Assembly: GCA_003223675.1 (NCBI GenBank)
Contig: QHVW01000924.1
Location: 1 to 7,697 of the forward strand
Reading direction: 5' to 3'
DNA from: Acidobacteriota bacterium
GTDB lineage: Bacteria; Acidobacteriota; Thermoanaerobaculia; Multivoradales; UBA5704
Length of the DNA: 7,697 nt
Both the position numbers and the translations under genes were made by a program. Of the stretch, positions 6,264 to 7,697 are shown one piece after another. A model generated the notes under the pieces. It was not told the origin of the DNA and searched no databases. It worked only from the letters and a program-made list of their open reading frames with translations. The number at the start of each line of letters is the position of its first letter. The first letter of the stretch is position 1.

Positions 6264-6785
6264 ATGCCTCAGGCGACCCACCCCTACAGCGTCCATCCCA
6301 GCGTCCAATACGTGCGCAACTGGATCAACGAGCTGCCGCGGAAGACCGGCCGCTCGCTCGACGAGTGGCTGCGGCTGGTGGAGGAGCAGGGGCCGGCGAC
6401 CGCCAAAGAGCGGACCGCATGGCTCAAGTCCGAGCACGGCTTGGGGACCAACTCCGCCCAGTGGATCGCCGAGACCTCGCTCGGCACCATGGAGGAGACC
6501 GGTGACGCGGATCACTACCTCCGCCGCGCCGTCGAATACGTGGACGCCATGCTCGCCGGCCGCAAGGCCGCCTTGCGGCCGCTCTACGACGCGCTGCTGA
6601 AGCTCGGGCTCGCGACCGGGCCGGACGTCAAGGCCTGCCCCTGCTCGACGATCGTCCCCCTCTATCGCAACCACGTCTTCGCCCAGATCAAGCCCACCAC
6701 GGCGACGCGCATCGACCTCGGCTTCGCCCTCAAGGACACCCCCGCCACCGGCCGCCTCATCGACACCGGCGGCTTCGGTGGCTGA
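6264..6785 (+). CDS. DUF4287/DUF5655-like protein with a damaged 3' end
   Basis: A 173-residue cytoplasmic protein of unknown function. Residues about 15-75 (VQYVRNWINELPRKTGRSLDEWLRL, then AWLKSEHGLG at 52-61) resemble DUF4287, a small helical domain. Residues about 97-170 (LAGRKAALRPLYDALL, later VPLYRNHVFAQIKPTTATRIDLGF and ATGRLIDTGGF) resemble DUF5655. The two domains commonly occur together. The chain stops at TGA (6783-6785) just after TGGFGG, where relatives continue for roughly 30-40 residues. The usual last residues, RWLKVAYEMDV, are encoded immediately downstream in a different frame (see next entry). The protein is therefore probably shortened by a small out-of-frame deletion. The start is the ATG at 6264, with only a weak GGAG at 6251-6254. 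The frame extends further upstream, overlapping the preceding gene, and that extension is rejected. It may be co-transcribed with the TPR gene 44 bases upstream. Confidence 0.78.
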   Translation: MPQATHPYSVHPSVQYVRNWINELPRKTGRSLDEWLRLVEEQGPATAKERTAWLKSEHGLGTNSAQWIAETSLGTMEETGDADHYLRRAVEYVDAMLAGRKAALRPLYDALLKLGLATGPDVKACPCSTIVPLYRNHVFAQIKPTTATRIDLGFALKDTPATGRLIDTGGFGG

Positions 6786-6811
6786 AGGTGGCCTACGAGA
6801 TGGATGTGTAG
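6773..6811 (+). pseudogene. Frame-shifted remnant of the DUF5655 C-terminus
   Basis: Read from 6773, codons give LRWLKVAYEMDV followed by TAG at 6809-6811. This is the kind of ending (charged helix, WL-xAY) expected of intact DUF5655 proteins. It lies in a different frame from the gene at 6264-6785 and overlaps its stop. The join between TGGF and RWLK lacks the family's linking segment, so I infer that a few dozen bases, not a multiple of three, were lost. Confidence 0.6.
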
Positions 6812-6823
6812 GCGGAACCCGCC
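6811..6823 (+). terminator. Small G+C hairpin after the DUF5655-like gene
   Basis: GGCGG (6811-6815) pairs with CCGCC (6819-6823) across a 3-base loop, directly at the ancestral stop codon of the DUF5655-like gene. There is no T-run, so it is at best a weak terminator. It also marks the last clearly G+C-rich DNA before the composition changes. Confidence 0.25.
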
Positions 6824-6831
6824 GGCCAGTA

Positions 6832-6860
6832 TTGACGTCCATGGACTGCCGTCGTAATCT
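6832..6860 (+). promoter_or_regulatory. Candidate sigma-70 promoter of the membrane protein gene
   Basis: TTGACG at 6832-6837 (five of six consensus bases) is followed after exactly 17 bases by TAATCT at 6855-6860. The -10 has only three consensus bases, but these are the most conserved ones (T, A and final T). Transcription would start near 6867, about 50 bases before the ATG at 6918. Confidence 0.45.
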
Positions 6861-6876
6861 GATTCTATCAGATACG
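6853..6876. promoter_or_regulatory. Inverted repeat overlapping the candidate -10, possible operator
   Basis: ATCTGAT (6857-6863) and ATCAGAT (6867-6873) form a perfect 7-base inverted repeat around TCT. Three further pairs outside (CGT at 6853-6855 with ACG at 6874-6876) form if A6856 is bulged. It covers the candidate -10 and start point, a usual place for a repressor site. It could instead act as an RNA hairpin in the leader. No T-run follows, so a terminator is unlikely. Confidence 0.45.
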
Positions 6877-6904
6877 AGGTGTCGGTAATAACCCAGCTCT
6901 TAGC

Positions 6905-6910
6905 GGAGGA
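6905..6910 (+). promoter_or_regulatory. Ribosome binding site of the membrane protein gene
   Basis: GGAGGA lies seven bases before the ATG at 6918, close to ideal spacing. It is the main reason for choosing this start for an otherwise unrecognised gene. Confidence 0.65.
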
Positions 6911-6917
6911 GAAATAT

Positions 6918-7697
6918 ATGGCTATAGAGCACATCCAATACGAGTACGGATATGGGTACGCGGTTGGCTCTGAAGATGCAACTCAAGAAGCCGGCGAGGG
7001 CAAGGTTAAAGAGAACGAAGCGGACAGCGATCTCAAGCCGGATTTCAAAGCCTTGGAGTGGCTGGTGCTTTTCGGGCTGGGGGGCGGCCTACTCTCGATG
7101 TATTACGCGAGCATCGGTTACTTTCCTCAGGTCCAGTGGGAGGAGTCGCTTCTGTTTCTGGGGTTGATGGCCATATTGGGGTCTTTTTTTCTCCTACTGT
7201 TTGCGGCTCTTCTCTATGTGCCGGGGCGAATCTGGTGTACTTTTCTCATCTGTGATACTTATCTGAAAGAGGCGCTTAGCTATAAGGCTGCGCCAGAGCA
7301 AACCTGCTTGACATCTGTCTTATCTACCCTTGCGTTGCCGTTTGGCTTATATTTTGCTACGGTGCACATTCTCCTTCTGTCAGTGGTTGAGTTGAAAAAA
7401 CTGACTCACTGGGATCTGTACGGGTTTCTGTTCATGATCGCGTTATTGGGCCTCCTTGTGCCGTCAGGTTACTTTTATGCAAAAATGAAGGATAAAATAA
7501 CTCCTGGTGTGCTGTCGAAAGCGGACTGCAAAAGTCATCGCCAAAAGCTCGCAGGTTTTTACTTGCTCTCCATGCTGTCGAGTCTCATAGCTGTATGGGT
7601 AATCAACAAAATTGACGTGCCTAGGAGTGGCGAGATTACCCAGGATCAGATTGTCCTTGCCTTTGCCTGTACTGTAGTTGTCTTATGCGTTAACGTT
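6918..7697 (+). CDS. Unrecognised multi-pass membrane protein, 3' end outside window
   Basis: The frame is open for 260 codons from the ATG at 6918 to the last base, with no stop, so the gene continues beyond the window. I do not recognise the family. Residues 1-45 are polar and acidic, beginning with a Tyr/Gly-rich patch (QYEYGYGYAVG at 7-17), and should be cytoplasmic or disordered. Hydrophobic segments then follow at about 46-64, 77-102, 131-156, 167-188, 211-229 and 243 to the end, giving at least six likely membrane spans. Between them are short polar loops such as VPGRIWCTFLICDTYLKEAL (101-120) and a basic loop at 189-210. No signal peptide, ATPase, protease or transporter signature is visible. 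Codon use is much less G+C-biased than in the neighbours, with many third-position T and A, which suggests separate acquisition. It has its own candidate promoter, inverted repeat and ribosome binding site. Function cannot be assigned. Confidence 0.7.
   Translation, partial: MAIEHIQYEYGYGYAVGSEDATQEAGEGKVKENEADSDLKPDFKALEWLVLFGLGGGLLSMYYASIGYFPQVQWEESLLFLGLMAILGSFFLLLFAALLYVPGRIWCTFLICDTYLKEALSYKAAPEQTCLTSVLSTLALPFGLYFATVHILLLSVVELKKLTHWDLYGFLFMIALLGLLVPSGYFYAKMKDKITPGVLSKADCKSHRQKLAGFYLLSMLSSLIAVWVINKIDVPRSGEITQDQIVLAFACTVVVLCVNV

Noticed and set aside
6060..6842. - strand open frame across the DUF5655-like gene
   Set aside because: It overlaps two + strand genes with family motifs and has no ribosome binding site or domain pattern of its own.
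7058..7255. Short + strand frame inside the membrane protein gene
   Set aside because: It is a shadow of the longer open frame from 6918, which has the ribosome binding site and regular hydrophobic segments.

Overview
This is a G+C-rich bacterial window (line 5581-5640 is 46/60 G+C) whose last ~860 bases are clearly poorer in G+C (lines 7321-7380 and 7441-7500 are 27/60 and 23/60). The best taxonomic hint is the secreted protein at 2099-3652. Its layout matches the 'VWFA-related Acidobacterial domain' family, so an acidobacterial or similar soil/sediment genome is my working guess. Nothing in the window proves it.

Layout: (1) Bases 1-231 hold a + strand fragment of a xanthine dehydrogenase-family molybdopterin subunit that breaks off abruptly. 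(2) A strong hairpin lies between it and three genes read on the - strand. These are a di-heme c-type cytochrome lipoprotein of the RoxA-like/di-heme peroxidase group (264-1970), a secreted VWFA-related protein (2099-3652) and a family 1 glycoside hydrolase, probably a beta-glucosidase (3831-5177). Each gene has its own Shine-Dalgarno and gaps of 128 and 178 bases separate them, so they need not be one operon. (3) A divergent spacer (5178-5316) carries a perfect 16-base palindrome resembling a LacI-family operator. (4) On the + strand follow a secreted TPR/DUF6624-like protein (5317-6219) and a DUF4287/DUF5655-like protein (6264-6785). The usual C-terminus of the latter survives in another reading frame, which points to an out-of-frame deletion. 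(5) From about 6831 the composition changes. A candidate sigma-70 promoter overlapped by an inverted repeat and a good ribosome binding site precede an unrecognised multi-pass membrane protein (6918 onward) that runs off the window.

Functionally, the best-supported unit is the beta-glucosidase with its sugar-type operator. The cytochrome and VWFA-related protein are exported proteins with no visible functional link to it. No complete defence, mobile or biosynthetic system is visible. The most unusual parts are the compositional island with its own regulated-looking promoter and the two damaged genes near the window ends. No tRNA, rRNA, CRISPR array or insertion sequence was recognised, and no gene-free stretch exceeds 180 bases.
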